DNA of 64,000 bases from Alicycliphilus sp. UBA6560 (GTDB lineage Bacteria; Pseudomonadota; Gammaproteobacteria; Burkholderiales; Burkholderiaceae_C): NCBI GenBank assembly GCA_002434305.1, contig DJJU01000012.1, forward strand, positions 1-64,000, read 5' to 3'. Under the pieces are notes generated by a model. It was given only the letters and a program-made list of their open reading frames with translations, was not told the origin of the DNA and ran no database searches. A program made the position numbers and the translations under genes. Shown in pieces: positions 8,888 to 19,874 of the stretch (position 1 is its first letter; each line of letters opens with the position of its first letter).

Positions 8888-10042
8888 TCACTCGGGACGA
8901 AAGCCGTAAACGCCGCCCTTGCGGGTGACCACCACCAGGGTGTCTCCCACCGCCACGGGTGCGGCCGCAATGGGCGAGCCGTCGGTAGCCAGGCGATTCA
9001 AGGGCGAGGCGTCCTCGCGGGACAGCAGATGCACCAGGCCCGTATCGTCGCCCACCACCACCGAGCGGCCCAGCAGCAGTGGCGCCGTCAGCTTGCGCCA
9101 CTGCAGGCGATTGGACGACCAGGCACGCGAACCATCGGCGCGCTTCCAGGCCAGTACCGTGCCGTTGCCCTCGGTGCCAAACAGCATCTGCTCGTCGCCA
9201 TCGATGCCCTCGCCGCCGCTGGCGGCCTGGGTCCAAGCGACACTGCCACGAGCAGCGTCAATGCAGCCCACGCTGGCCTGGTAGGCACGGGCGCAGACAC
9301 TGTCGCCCACCCGGCTGGTACGTCCTACGATCTCCACCAGGCGCTCCACGTCATTGGTGCCGCGTGGACTGGCCAGGGGCGCCTCCCAGCGCACGCTGCC
9401 GTTGTCCGGGTTGAAGCCCACCAAGCGGCCGGACAGGCCTGCCACCAGGGTGTCGCCCACTGCCATCAGCACGCCGCCCTGGCGCAGGATGAGCGGCTCG
9501 CCGGGACGCTGCTGACGCCACAGCATGCGGCCCGTCGCGGCGTCGAATGCGGAGACCGAGCGGTCCGCCGCCAGCACGAAGATGCGCTCACCCGCCACCA
9601 GCGGGGCGGTATAGGCCTGGGCAGGCAGGTGTTTGCGCCAGATCTCGCGGCCCCCTTCGAGCACGATGATCTCGCTGCTCTTGGCGCCTACGGCCGACCA
9701 GCGGCCGTCGCTGCCCACGCCAGAGGCAAGAGGCACACCCAGGCGCGCGCGCCAGACGTCCCCGCCGGTGCGCGCATCGATAGCGGCCACCTCGCCCGAG
9801 GCCGAGGCCAGCACCACGGTGTTGCCGATCACACGCGCGTCCAGGGCCAGGCCCTGCGTGTCGCCGATCTGCGCCGTCCAGGCCTGGCGCACGCCCAGCA
9901 CAGGGACGTTGGGACCCAGCTCCGCCGGTTTGGGCCGCGACGGGCCACTCCAGGGCATCATGTTGCTCAAGGAGGAACACCCCACCAAGGCCAGCGCGCA
10001 GGCCAGCGCCGCGGCCGGGCGCAGCATCAGTGCGGCCTTCAC
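8888..10042 (-). CDS. bamB: Outer membrane assembly lipoprotein BamB
   Basis: BamB is the beta-propeller lipoprotein of the BAM complex that inserts outer-membrane proteins. The N-terminus is a lipoprotein signal ending in LVGC (Cys at about residue 22). The rest shows repeated propeller blades with the pattern DA.TG...W (for example DARTGGDVWRARLG, DAATGRMLWRQQ, DNGSVRWEAPL). The start is GTG at 10042, overlapping the yfgM stop as GTGA; an internal ATG at 10027 would also keep the signal peptide. Confidence 0.95.
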   Translation of the reverse strand: MKAALMLRPAAALACALALVGCSSLSNMMPWSGPSRPKPAELGPNVPVLGVRQAWTAQIGDTQGLALDARVIGNTVVLASASGEVAAIDARTGGDVWRARLGVPLASGVGSDGRWSAVGAKSSEIIVLEGGREIWRKHLPAQAYTAPLVAGERIFVLAADRSVSAFDAATGRMLWRQQRPGEPLILRQGGVLMAVGDTLVAGLSGRLVGFNPDNGSVRWEAPLASPRGTNDVERLVEIVGRTSRVGDSVCARAYQASVGCIDAARGSVAWTQAASGGEGIDGDEQMLFGTEGNGTVLAWKRADGSRAWSSNRLQWRKLTAPLLLGRSVVVGDDTGLVHLLSREDASPLNRLATDGSPIAAAPVAVGDTLVVVTRKGGVYGFRPE

Positions 10043-10710
10043 TGTGCACCTCCAGCGGCGGCCACGACCTGCGGCTGCACACCCAGGGCGTTCAGCTTGG
10101 CCTCGATCAGGCGGCGGTAATCGACCCGCTCGTCCATGGCCTGCCAGGCGCGGCGGTATTCCGCCACGGCCTGCGGCTTCTTGTCCTGCAGCTGCAGTAC
10201 GTCGCCCTTGCGGTCGGCGGCCAGGGCACTGAATTCAGGGGTGATGTCACGCGACAGCTGCGCCAGCGCCTCGTCATAGGCTTTCTGCTCGATCAGCACG
10301 GCGGCCAGACGCAGGCGCGCCACGGCGCGCAGGCCATCGTCGCCGGCCTTGTCAGCCACCCAGGCCAAGGCCTCCTTGGCGCCGTCGAGGTTGCCGGCAT
10401 CCGCCATTACCTTGGCTGCGAGCAGGCCGGCCTGGGCGGCCTGCACGGTGCCGCCATAGCTGGATTTGAGATCGCCAAAGGCCTGCTGCACGCGCGCCAT
10501 ATCGCCGCTGCGGGCGGCCGATTCCACCGCCTCGGCCAGGGCCGTGGCCTGTTGGGCCTGGCGGCTTTGCCACAGGCGCCAGCCGTTCCAGGCGGCAAAG
10601 GCGCCCATCACGACGATGAGCACCCAGGTAATGAGATTGCCCCAGGTCTTCCAGAAGTGCTTGAGTTCGTCGAGCTGTTCCTGCTCCTGCAGGTCGAAAT
10701 TGTTGGCCAT
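10039..10710 (-). CDS. YfgM-like tetratricopeptide membrane protein
   Basis: YfgM-type proteins are inner-membrane proteins with a periplasmic TPR-like domain that act with the SecYEG/PpiD secretion chaperone system. This 223-residue protein has a cytoplasmic N-terminus, one membrane segment (about residues 22-44, WGNLITWVLIVVMGAFAAW) and helical repeats behind it. The ATG at 10710 (MANNFDLQEQEQ) is preferred over the TTG at 10731. Its place between hisS and bamB is the standard one. Confidence 0.9.
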   Translation of the reverse strand: MANNFDLQEQEQLDELKHFWKTWGNLITWVLIVVMGAFAAWNGWRLWQSRQAQQATALAEAVESAARSGDMARVQQAFGDLKSSYGGTVQAAQAGLLAAKVMADAGNLDGAKEALAWVADKAGDDGLRAVARLRLAAVLIEQKAYDEALAQLSRDITPEFSALAADRKGDVLQLQDKKPQAVAEYRRAWQAMDERVDYRRLIEAKLNALGVQPQVVAAAGGAQ

Positions 10711-10727
10711 GTGCTTACCGTTGCCTT

Positions 10728-12017
10728 TCAACGCGGGGATTGTAGGGTTGCCGCCCAGGCGGGCAGCTCGGCCAGCAGACGCTCTGTCTGCTCCAGCGCC
10801 TCGCGCAGCGGCTTGACGGTGACGGCGCCACGCGCCATCTCGTCCGCCCCGAAGACCAGGGCGAAACGGGCGCCGCTGGCGTCGGCCTTCTTGAACTGGG
10901 ACTTCATGCTGCCCATGCCTTCGCCACCAGCGGTGGGCGCGTGCATTTGAACGGAAACGCCCAGCGCCCGCAGGCGTTGCAGCTGCACCATGACCTGGGG
11001 CAGCTGGGACGCGTCAGGTACCACAGCGTAGACGTCGGCGGCGGCGTCAGGCACTGCTACGTCCTGCTCCTTGAGCAGCTCCAGCACCCGCTCCATGCCC
11101 AGTGCCCAGCCCACGGCCGGGGCGCTCTTGCCGCCGATCTGCTCGATCAGGTAGTCGTAGCGCCCGCCGCCGCAGATGGTGCCCTGCGAGCCCAGGCGGT
11201 CGGTGACGAACTCGAACACCGTCAGGTTGTAGTAGTCCATGCCGCGCACCAGGCGCGGGTTGATGCGCCAGGCCACACCGTTGGCGTCCAGGATCGCCTT
11301 CACGGCGTCGAAGTGGGCCAGCGAGGCTTCACACAGGAAGTCCATGAGCTTGGGCGCGCCCTCGACCATCGCCTGCATGGCGGGGTTCTTGGTGTCCAGG
11401 ATGCGCAACGGGTTGCTGTACAGGCGCCGGCGCGCGTCCTCGTCTAGCACCTCCTGGTGCTGTTCCAGGTAGGCGATGAGGGCCGCGCGGTGGGCCTTGC
11501 GCTCCTCGGGCTGACCCAGGCTGTTGAGCTCTAACCGCACGTCCTGCAGGCCCAGCTCCTGCCACAGCGCGTGCGCCAGCAAGATCAGCTCGGCATCCGC
11601 GTGGGCGCCCGGAAAGCCCAGCGCCTCGGCGCCGATCTGGTGGAACTGGCGATAGCGTCCGCGCTGGGGCCGCTCGTGGCGGAACATAGGACCCATGTAG
11701 TACAGGCGCTTGCCACCTTCGTACAGCATGGAATGCTCGACCACCGCACGCACCACGCCGGCCGTGGCCTCGGGGCGCAGGGTGAGCTGCTCGCCGTTGA
11801 GGCGGTCCTCGAAGGAGTACATCTCCTTCTCGACGATGTCCGTGACCTCGCCCAGGCCGCGCACGAACAGCGGCGTGGGCTCGACGATGGGAGTGCGGAT
11901 GTTCCGATAGGCGTAGCGCGCCATGAGGGAGCGCACTTTGTCCTCCAGCCACTCCCAGCGCGCCGAATCAGGCGGCAGGATGTCGTTCATGCCCTTGATG
12001 GCGACCAGCTTCTGCAT
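10728..12017 (-). CDS. hisS: Histidine-tRNA ligase
   Basis: HisS charges tRNA-His. The 429-residue protein carries class II motif 1 near EPTPLFVRGLGEVTDIVEKEMY, motif 2 FRHERPQRGRYRQFHQIGAE, the histidine-specific LVRGMDYYNLTVFE and motif 3 at WALGMERVLEL. An anticodon-binding domain fills the C-terminus. It is distinct from the paralogous HisZ at 2.1-3.3 kb. A copy of the interspersed repeat separates it from ispG upstream. Confidence 0.97.
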   Translation of the reverse strand: MQKLVAIKGMNDILPPDSARWEWLEDKVRSLMARYAYRNIRTPIVEPTPLFVRGLGEVTDIVEKEMYSFEDRLNGEQLTLRPEATAGVVRAVVEHSMLYEGGKRLYYMGPMFRHERPQRGRYRQFHQIGAEALGFPGAHADAELILLAHALWQELGLQDVRLELNSLGQPEERKAHRAALIAYLEQHQEVLDEDARRRLYSNPLRILDTKNPAMQAMVEGAPKLMDFLCEASLAHFDAVKAILDANGVAWRINPRLVRGMDYYNLTVFEFVTDRLGSQGTICGGGRYDYLIEQIGGKSAPAVGWALGMERVLELLKEQDVAVPDAAADVYAVVPDASQLPQVMVQLQRLRALGVSVQMHAPTAGGEGMGSMKSQFKKADASGARFALVFGADEMARGAVTVKPLREALEQTERLLAELPAWAATLQSPR

Positions 12018-12036
12018 CTTGCTCGTTGTTCTATAA

Positions 12037-12100
12037 GTTTTGAATGAAATCGGGCTCTAGCGCTTGCCAGTCAAGCGCCAGCAGCTATTATTTTGATAGT
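12037..12100 (+). repeat. Interspersed repeat, copy 2
   Basis: Plus-strand reading GGGCTCTAGCGCTTG, spacer, CAAGCGCCAGCAGCTATT, ending in an AT-rich TTTTGATAG. It fills almost all of the ispG-hisS gap; the ispG stop codon adjoins its end. Confidence 0.75.
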
Positions 12101-13374
<1,274 letters not shown>

Positions 13375-13378
<4 letters not shown>

Positions 13379-14325
13379 TTCACCTCGAAGCGCGCGACGT
13401 TCTCGCGCGCAATGGCTGCCAGGTCCATGGGCGTGCCGCGTACCAGCACCTCGGTGGAGTCGGCCTTGCCGATCACCACGGACCAGGGCGGCGTGCCCGG
13501 GACGGCGATGCTCTCGCCCGCACCCAACAACTTTTGCAGCACCGTGGCGCCGGTGCCGCTGCGCACCTGCACCCACGACGGCGCGGTGGCACGGATGACC
13601 AGCACGCCATCCACAGCCTCGGCGCCTTGCCCCTCGGAAGTGGTCGTCTGCACCGGAGCGGCAGCGCTGGCCGGCGGCTGAGCGGGGGCGGCCAGAGGCG
13701 GTGACGCCTCCGGTCCCACCGGAACTGGTAGCGCAGGGCTTGCCGCGGCAGGCGCGGCCTGCGCCTGGGTTTCGGCGGGCTCGCCCTCAGGCCGAGCACT
13801 CGCCTGCGGCAGCGCCTCGGACTCCGACTGTGGCGACGATGCCTGCTGGCCCAGCAAGGCCATGACGCTGGCCGGGCTCTCGCCCTTGGGCCACAGCACG
13901 ATGGCCAGGGCGGCCGCCAGCAGCACCACCACCGTCACACCCAGCGCGCGCGAGCGCGGCGCCTCGGCCGGCGAGGAGAAGCTGCCACGGTGCACGGTGT
14001 CGCGGAAGCTGGCGTTGATGCCCTTGTCGACACGCAGCGGCGCCGGCGCAGCGCCGGGCAGCAGTGCCAGCACCTCGGAGGGGTCGGTCTTCAGGGCGCG
14101 GCAGGCGCTGGAGGCCAATGCCCGCACGTAGACCGCGTCGGCAAACATCTCGTAGCGGTCGGCTTCCAGGGCCTGCAGCTTGGCGACCGGCACCTTGAGC
14201 ATCATGGCCAGGGCTGCGACGTGCACGCCCGCGGCCTCGCGCCGATGCGCCAGCAACCCGCCGGCAGTCATGGCAGGTTCCGCAGAACCAGTCCCTTCGC
14301 CCGGAACGGCTGTGACCTCACTCAT
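13375..14325 (-). CDS. RodZ-like helix-turn-helix membrane protein
   Basis: The protein has an N-terminal HTH_25-type helix-turn-helix (about residues 20-90, GGLLAHRREAAGVHVAALAMMLKV...) and one membrane segment (about 120-140, VTVVVLLAAALAIVLWP). A long Ala/Pro-rich linker and a C-terminal beta domain of the DUF4115 kind follow (SWVQVRSGTGATVLQKLLGAGE). This is the RodZ layout; RodZ links MreB to the elongation machinery. It lies between pilF and ispG, the usual rodZ position. The ATG at 14325 (MSEVTAV) follows a GGGGAG site; 316 residues. Confidence 0.88.
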
Positions 14326-15151
14326 CGAAGGCTCCCCGGTCCAGTGCACGGGTTTCCTTGGCATCCGGGAAGCGCTTGCGCAACTGCTCGCTGAGCTGGC
14401 GCATGGCAGCCAGGTCGCGCAGCTGGCGCTCGATCTTCACACCCAGCCACAGCGATTCGGCATTGGCGAATTCGCCATTGTTCACGCGGCGGATGTAGAA
14501 CTGCGCGCGCGCCGCTTCGCCGCGGGCAAACAGTAGCGATGCCAGGTGGTAGCCGACCACCGGGTTACCGGCGTCGATCTCGTAGGCGCGCAGCAGCGTC
14601 TGCTCGGCCTGTTCGCTGCGGCCGGCGCGCTGGTAGCACAGACCTTGCGACATCAGCGTTTTGCTTCGCGCAGCGTAGGTGGGCACGGCGAGCGCCCGAT
14701 CGAAGAGCTGGTCGGCCTGCGCGTACTGCTGGCGCTGGCATTGCAGCCAGCCCAGGTTGTGCAGGATGTCGGGGTCGGAGGGCTTCATGCCCTGGGCGCG
14801 CTTGAGGCTGTCCTCGGCCTGCGCCAGATCGCCCATGGCCATGAAGACCAGGCCGCGCAGGTGGTAGGCATCGGCGTAACTGGGATCAGCCGCCAAGGCC
14901 TGATGCACCTCTTCCAGCGCCACCTGGGCCTGTCCGCGCTGCAGGTAGCTGGCCGCCAGCTCCAGGCGGATGCGCGCACGCCGGCGCGCATCGGTCTCGC
15001 CCTGGATGCCGGCAGGCTCGCTGGCACCCGCCGCACCGTTGCCCCCAGTATGGGCGCAGCCCGCCAGGGTGGCCGCCAGACCCAGCAGGCAGGCCGCTGC
15101 CAGAAGGGGCCAGCGCTGCACCGCGGCGCTGGTCCTGTTGCTTATGTTCAT
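14318..15151 (-). CDS. pilW: Type IV pilus biogenesis/stability lipoprotein PilW (PilF)
   Basis: This TPR lipoprotein helps the PilQ secretin assemble in the outer membrane. The signal peptide ends in LAGC. Several TPR units follow (for example PSYADAYHLRGLVFMAMGDL and NPVVGYHLASLLFARGE). The ATG at 15151 follows GGAGGGGAG and gives 277 residues; a GTG at 15190 overlapping the rlmN stop would add 13 residues ahead of the signal and is less likely. Its end overlaps the rodZ start by 8 bases. The name pilF is also used; it is unrelated to the prepilin-like PilW at 63 kb. Confidence 0.9.
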   Translation of the reverse strand: MNISNRTSAAVQRWPLLAAACLLGLAATLAGCAHTGGNGAAGASEPAGIQGETDARRRARIRLELAASYLQRGQAQVALEEVHQALAADPSYADAYHLRGLVFMAMGDLAQAEDSLKRAQGMKPSDPDILHNLGWLQCQRQQYAQADQLFDRALAVPTYAARSKTLMSQGLCYQRAGRSEQAEQTLLRAYEIDAGNPVVGYHLASLLFARGEAARAQFYIRRVNNGEFANAESLWLGVKIERQLRDLAAMRQLSEQLRKRFPDAKETRALDRGAFDE

Positions 15152-15186
15152 GGCCGGTCTCCCCTCCTGGTCGTCGAATGCGTGGC

Positions 15187-16308
15187 TCACGGCACCGGCT
15201 GGATGGGGATGGTGCGCAGTTTGGCCATGCGCTCACCCACCTTGGTGCGGTCCTTCACGTCGCCGGCCAACTGGCCACAGGCGGCGTCGATGTCGTCGCC
15301 CCGCGTCTTGCGCACGGTGGTGACGATGCCCGCATCGCTGAGCAGCTTGGCGAAGGCCATCACCGCGGCGTTGCTGGAACGGCGCAGGCCGGATGCGGGG
15401 AACGGATTGAACGGAATCAGGTTGAATTTGCATGGCACGCGCGCGCCGGCGCTGCCGTTCACCAGCGCGATGAGTTCGCGCGCATGCTCGGGCTGGTCGT
15501 TCACGCCATCGAGCATGCAGTACTCGAAAGTGATGAAGTCGCGCGGGGCGTGCTCCAGGTAGCGCTCGCAGGCGCTCAGCAGTTCGGCCAGCGGGTACTT
15601 GCGGTTCAGCGGCACCAGCGTGTCGCGCAGCGCATTGCCCGGGGCATGCAGCGACACCGCCAGCGCCACGGGACAATCCTGCGCCAGCCGGTCGATCATG
15701 GGCACCACACCCGAGGTGGACACGGTGACGCGGCGGCGCGACAGGCCGTACGCATGGTCGTCCAGCATGGTGCGCAGCGCCGGCACCAGGGCCGAATAGT
15801 TCTGCAGCGGCTCGCCCATGCCCATCATGACGACGTTGGAGATCACCCGCTCGTCGCTGCCACGGCGTCCACGCAGCGTGTGCTCAGCAAACCAGAGCTG
15901 GGCGACGATCTCGCCGGTGGTCAGGTTGCGGCTGAAACCCTGGTGCCCCGTGGAGCAAAAGCGGCAACCCACGGCGCAGCCGGCTTGCGACGAAATACAT
16001 AGCGTACCGCGGTCCTCTTCGGGGATGAAGACGGTCTCCACGGCATTGCCGCCGCCCACGTCGAACAGCCACTTGACGGTGCCGTCGGCCGAGACGTGTT
16101 CACTGAGGACGGGCAGCGCGCTCACGTGCGCGCAGCCCTTGAGTTTCTCGCGCAGCGACTTGGCCAGATCGCTCATCTGGTCGAAATCGCTCGCGCCGCG
16201 CTGGTGGATCCAGCGATACAGCTGGGTGGCCCGAAAGCGCTTCTCGCCCAGTTGCTCGCAAAACGCGGCGACGGCGGCGAGGTCCAGATCAAGAAGGTTG
16301 GTACTCAT
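15187..16308 (-). CDS. rlmN: 23S rRNA/tRNA adenine-C2 methyltransferase RlmN
   Basis: RlmN methylates C2 of A2503 in 23S rRNA and A37 in some tRNAs by a dual-SAM radical mechanism. The radical SAM cluster motif CAVGCRFC lies near residue 117. A methyl-carrying Cys follows in the C-terminal part (DDIDAACGQLAG), and the conserved MGMGEPLQNY is present. The 373-residue length is normal. It is followed by pilF and preceded by ndk, the usual gammaproteobacterial and betaproteobacterial order. Confidence 0.97.
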   Translation of the reverse strand: MSTNLLDLDLAAVAAFCEQLGEKRFRATQLYRWIHQRGASDFDQMSDLAKSLREKLKGCAHVSALPVLSEHVSADGTVKWLFDVGGGNAVETVFIPEEDRGTLCISSQAGCAVGCRFCSTGHQGFSRNLTTGEIVAQLWFAEHTLRGRRGSDERVISNVVMMGMGEPLQNYSALVPALRTMLDDHAYGLSRRRVTVSTSGVVPMIDRLAQDCPVALAVSLHAPGNALRDTLVPLNRKYPLAELLSACERYLEHAPRDFITFEYCMLDGVNDQPEHARELIALVNGSAGARVPCKFNLIPFNPFPASGLRRSSNAAVMAFAKLLSDAGIVTTVRKTRGDDIDAACGQLAGDVKDRTKVGERMAKLRTIPIQPVP

Positions 16309-16365
16309 GGCGCGCTCGGGTAGTCCACCTGGCAGGCGCCGCGGCGCGGAGGGCTACAGTGCCCC

Positions 16366-16381
16366 GCCGCCCGCGGGCGGC
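16366..16381. repeat. GC-only 16-base palindrome between ndk and rlmN
   Basis: The sequence GCCGCCCGCGGGCGGC is a perfect palindrome four bases beyond the ndk stop. It lacks a T run, so a terminator role is weak. Confidence 0.4.
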
Positions 16382-16384
16382 CGA

Positions 16385-16810
16385 TCAGCGTGCGTAGACG
16401 CTCAGGCCGGGGAAGAACAGGGAGATTTCGACCTGGGCTGTCTCGGCAGCGTCGGAGCCGTGCACGGCGTTGGCATCGATGCTGTCGGCGAAGTCGGCGC
16501 GGATGGTGCCGGGGGCGGCCTTCTTGGGATCGGTGGCGCCCATCAGTTCACGGTTCTTCAGGATGGCGTTCTCGCCTTCCAGCACCTGCACCATCACCGG
16601 GCCGGAGATCATGAAGTCCACCAGGTCCTTGAAGAAGGGACGCTCCTTGTGCACGGCGTAGAACTGCTCGGCTTCGGCGCGCGACAGGTGGATCATGCGG
16701 GCGGCGGCGATCTTCAGGCCGGCGGCTTCGAAGCGGGCGTAGATCTGGCCGATGACGTTCTTAGCAACGGCGTCGGGCTTGATGATGGACAGGGTACGTT
16801 CGATAGCCAT
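16385..16810 (-). CDS. ndk: Nucleoside diphosphate kinase
   Basis: Ndk balances nucleoside triphosphates by moving the terminal phosphate through a histidine. The phospho-histidine motif NAVHGSDAAE is at about residue 115, and the N-terminus MAIERTLSIIKPDAVAKN is characteristic. The ATG at 16810 follows AAGGA; 141 residues is the standard length. It lies between rluB and rlmN on the same strand. Confidence 0.98.
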   Translation of the reverse strand: MAIERTLSIIKPDAVAKNVIGQIYARFEAAGLKIAAARMIHLSRAEAEQFYAVHKERPFFKDLVDFMISGPVMVQVLEGENAILKNRELMGATDPKKAAPGTIRADFADSIDANAVHGSDAAETAQVEISLFFPGLSVYAR

Positions 16811-16891
16811 GAAATTTTTCCTTGTGATGGAGTGTTGGGATATTTTTTGCCAGGCGGGCAAAACCGCGGATTTTAACTTTGGGCCGGCCGC

Positions 16892-18079
16892 CTACCGGCC
16901 GCCGCGCCGTTGGCCACCGCTGCCACGCTGCTTTTGTTGCTGGCGCTGGCGTGCCAGGCTGTCGGCGCCGATATAGCCCACCGAGGTCTTCATCGGGTCC
17001 GGCTGAGCGCCGGCTTTCGGCGCGTCACCGCGAGGCGCTCTTGGCCGATCGGGCGCCCGCCCGCTGCGCCCCCCCGCACCGGCGCGCGGGCCACGCGGCG
17101 TCGCCAGCGGTTCGCCCCCCACCGCACGCATCAAGGCATTGATGTCGCGGTCGTCCAGCTCCACCCAGGCGCCACGCTTGAGGCCACGCGGCAGCAGCAT
17201 GGCGCCATAGCGGATGCGGATCAGCCGGCTGACGGCGTGGCCCACTGCTTCGAACATGCGCCGCACCTCACGGTTGCGGCCCTCGGAAATAGTGACGCGG
17301 TACCAGCAATTGACGCCTTCGCCACCACCCTCGTCAATGGAGCCGAAGGATGCCATGCCGTCCTCCAGGGGCACGCCGTCGAGCAGGCGCTGGCGCTCTT
17401 CGTCAGACAGCGCACCCAACACACGCACGGCGTATTCGCGCTCCAGGCCAAAGCGTGGGTGCATCAGGCGGTTCGCCAGCTCGCCCGAACTGGTGAGCAG
17501 CAGCAGGCCTTCCGTGTTCAAGTCGAGACGGCCCACGGACTGCCACTTGCCATGCATCAGCCGTGGCAGCTTGCGAAACACTGTGGGGCGGTTCTGCGGA
17601 TCGTCGTGAGTGACCACTTCGCCCACAGGCTTGTGGTAGGCGATCACCCGCGTTGGCGGCGGATCGATGCGCACGCGCAGGGGCTTGCCGTTGACCTTGA
17701 TCTGGTCGCCGAACTGGACACGCTGGCCCACATGGGCGGGCTCATTGTTGACGGAGATGCGTCCTTCCAGGATCAGCTGTTCCATCTCCAGACGCGAGCC
17801 CATGCCGGCCTGGGCCAGCACCTTGTGCAGCTTGGGGCTTTCGGCATGGGGCTGGAGGACGCGCTTGGTGGGTGCAAGTTGGGCGTCGTCCTCATCGTGG
17901 TCCAGTTGGCCAGAAACCACGTCGGCGAAATGGTAGCCGTCGGCCTGGTCAGCGGCCACCGGAGGCTTCTGGAGCAATTCTGCTTCGTCCGCCGGTACAA
18001 CGGGGCGCCGGGGACTGCGCGGAAGACGATTGCCGCCTTGCGGTTGCGCCGTGCGGGGGCGTTTGTCGGGTTTGTTCAT
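16892..18079 (-). CDS. rluB: 23S rRNA pseudouridine synthase RluB
   Basis: RluB makes pseudouridine 2605 in 23S rRNA. An S4 RNA-binding domain (KLHKVLAQAGMGSRLEMEQLILEGRISVNN) precedes the RsuA-type catalytic domain, with the active Asp in GRLDLNTEGLLLLT. Both termini are extended: a charged N-terminus of about 80 residues and a Gly/Arg/Gln-rich C-terminal tail that probably binds RNA. Its ATG overlaps the scpB stop as ATGA, the usual scpB-rluB pairing. Confidence 0.95.
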   Translation of the reverse strand: MNKPDKRPRTAQPQGGNRLPRSPRRPVVPADEAELLQKPPVAADQADGYHFADVVSGQLDHDEDDAQLAPTKRVLQPHAESPKLHKVLAQAGMGSRLEMEQLILEGRISVNNEPAHVGQRVQFGDQIKVNGKPLRVRIDPPPTRVIAYHKPVGEVVTHDDPQNRPTVFRKLPRLMHGKWQSVGRLDLNTEGLLLLTSSGELANRLMHPRFGLEREYAVRVLGALSDEERQRLLDGVPLEDGMASFGSIDEGGGEGVNCWYRVTISEGRNREVRRMFEAVGHAVSRLIRIRYGAMLLPRGLKRGAWVELDDRDINALMRAVGGEPLATPRGPRAGAGGRSGRAPDRPRAPRGDAPKAGAQPDPMKTSVGYIGADSLARQRQQQKQRGSGGQRRGGR

Positions 18080-18747
18080 AGATCGGTTTCCCTCGCTTCG
18101 CCAGTGGGGGCATCGCTTTCTCGGGTGTTGGCAGCTTCAGCTGCTGCTGCTATCGGTTGTTCTTCGGGTGGCACATCCTGCGAACCCTCTGCCGGAGCCA
18201 GCTCGTCCAGCGCCTGCAGCATGTCCAGCTGGCCAGGCGCCTCATCCAGGGCAGGAAGTTGGTCCAGCGACTGGAGACCCAGATCGTCCAGGAATTGGCG
18301 TGTCGTGGCCAGCAGGGCCGGGCGGCCCACTGTTTCCCGGTGTCCGATGACCTCCACCCAGCCCCGGTCTTCCAGCTGCTTGATGATCAAGCTGTTGACC
18401 GTGACGCCCCGGATGTCCTCGATATCGCCACGCGTCACAGGCTGACGATAAGCAATGATGGCCAGCGTCTCCAGCGCAGCACGCGTATAGCGCGGGGGCT
18501 TTTCCGGATGTAGCCGGTCCAGATAGTCGCGCATCTCGGGGCGGCTCTGGAAGCGCCAGCCGGTAGCCACGGCCACCAGTTCCACACCGCGTGTCGCCCA
18601 CTCCTGCTGCAGCTGCGCCAGCAAGGCCTTGACGGTGTCGGCGCTCAGCGCGTCGTCGAACAAGGTGCGCAATTCACGCAGCGGCACAGGCTGGGTGGCG
18701 CAGATCAGCGCGGTTTCAAGAACCCGTTTGGCATCCACCGAATTCAT
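18076..18747 (-). CDS. scpB: Segregation and condensation protein B
   Basis: ScpB binds the ScpA kleisin and the SMC ATPase in the chromosome-condensation complex. The 223-residue protein has two winged-helix units, with the conserved RAALETLAIIAYRQPVTRGDIEDIRGV near the middle. A Glu/Ala-rich tail is disordered-looking. It overlaps rluB by four bases. scpA and smc are not in the window. Confidence 0.95.
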   Translation of the reverse strand: MNSVDAKRVLETALICATQPVPLRELRTLFDDALSADTVKALLAQLQQEWATRGVELVAVATGWRFQSRPEMRDYLDRLHPEKPPRYTRAALETLAIIAYRQPVTRGDIEDIRGVTVNSLIIKQLEDRGWVEVIGHRETVGRPALLATTRQFLDDLGLQSLDQLPALDEAPGQLDMLQALDELAPAEGSQDVPPEEQPIAAAAEAANTRESDAPTGEARETDL

Positions 18748-18869
18748 GGTGTGGCAATTGCGGGAGAAGACTGCGGCACGCCACGGGGAATGCCTGCGAA
18801 ATAGAGGGAGCGGTCACCTTCCCAGGTGCCAAGCCGGTGCCGGTCTCGCCGGTTTCCGGATGCGCGGCG

Positions 18870-19874
18870 CTATGCGTCGCCAAAAAAGCCATTGTAGCGC
18901 AGGCCCCACATTTCAAAGGCTGTACCCATGTCCGCCGGAGGTTCTGAAAAGCACTCCAGCACCTGCCCCGTCACCGGGTGCGTGAACGCCAGGCGGTAGG
19001 CGTGCAGAGCCTGGCGCTGCAAGCCACCGCCGCCCGCGCCGCCATACAGACTGTCACCCACCAGCGGATGACCCAGCGAAGCCATGTGCACGCGGATCTG
19101 GTGCGTGCGCCCGGTATGCAGGGTGCAGCGCACCAGACAAACATCCGCTGTGCCGTCGAGCAACTGGAAGTCCGTCCGGGCCGGTTTGCCAGGGTGCTGC
19201 GCGAGATCGATCACGGCCATGCGCAGCCGCTGGCGCGGGTCGCGCCCTATCGCAGCCTCCACGCGCCGCTGCGCGGGGCCGCGCCAGGCGCCCCAAGCCA
19301 GCGCCAGGTACTGCCTGCTCACTTCTCGGGCGGCAATCATGCGGACCAGGGCATCCATGACCGGGCGGCTGCGGGCCACCACCATCAGACCGCTGGTGTC
19401 CTTGTCCAGTCGGTGCACGATGCCGGCGCGCGGCACTTGCGCCGCGCGCGCATCGCGCCCCAGCAAGGCATTGAGCAGCGTGCCGCTCCAGTTGCCGGGC
19501 GCCGGATGTACCACCAGTCCCGCGGGCTTGTTCACGACCAGCAGGTGCTCGTCTTCATGCACCACGTCCAGCGGCAGGTTCTCCGGCTTGAAAGCCTGGC
19601 TTTGCTGCGTCGGCCGCATCTCCACCGCCACACGGCTGCCAGCGTGCACCTTCTGCGCCGGCTTCAAGGCCGTCTGACCGTCGACTTTCACGGCTCCCTG
19701 AGCCAGCAGCTGCTGAAGGTAGCTGCGCGAGAACTCGGGCACCAGCTGCGCCAGGGCCTTGTCCAGCCGCTGCTGATGCAGCGCGACGGGAATCATCGCC
19801 TCGCGCAGCTCGCACGAGGCGTCGGGCGCCTCGTCATCCTCGGCGCCTGGCGAGTCGCTCGCCGGAGTGCTCAA
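18870..19874 (-). CDS. rluD: 23S rRNA pseudouridine synthase RluD
   Basis: RluD modifies U1911, U1915 and U1917 in helix 69 of 23S rRNA. The protein has an N-terminal S4 domain (RLDKALAQLVPEFSRSYLQQLLAQGAVKVDG) and the catalytic GIVHRLDKDTSGLMVVA near residue 145, where Asp is the nucleophile. The start is TTG at 19874, overlapping the nlpD stop as TTGA; 334 residues. Confidence 0.94.
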   Translation of the reverse strand: MSTPASDSPGAEDDEAPDASCELREAMIPVALHQQRLDKALAQLVPEFSRSYLQQLLAQGAVKVDGQTALKPAQKVHAGSRVAVEMRPTQQSQAFKPENLPLDVVHEDEHLLVVNKPAGLVVHPAPGNWSGTLLNALLGRDARAAQVPRAGIVHRLDKDTSGLMVVARSRPVMDALVRMIAAREVSRQYLALAWGAWRGPAQRRVEAAIGRDPRQRLRMAVIDLAQHPGKPARTDFQLLDGTADVCLVRCTLHTGRTHQIRVHMASLGHPLVGDSLYGGAGGGGLQRQALHAYRLAFTHPVTGQVLECFSEPPADMGTAFEMWGLRYNGFFGDA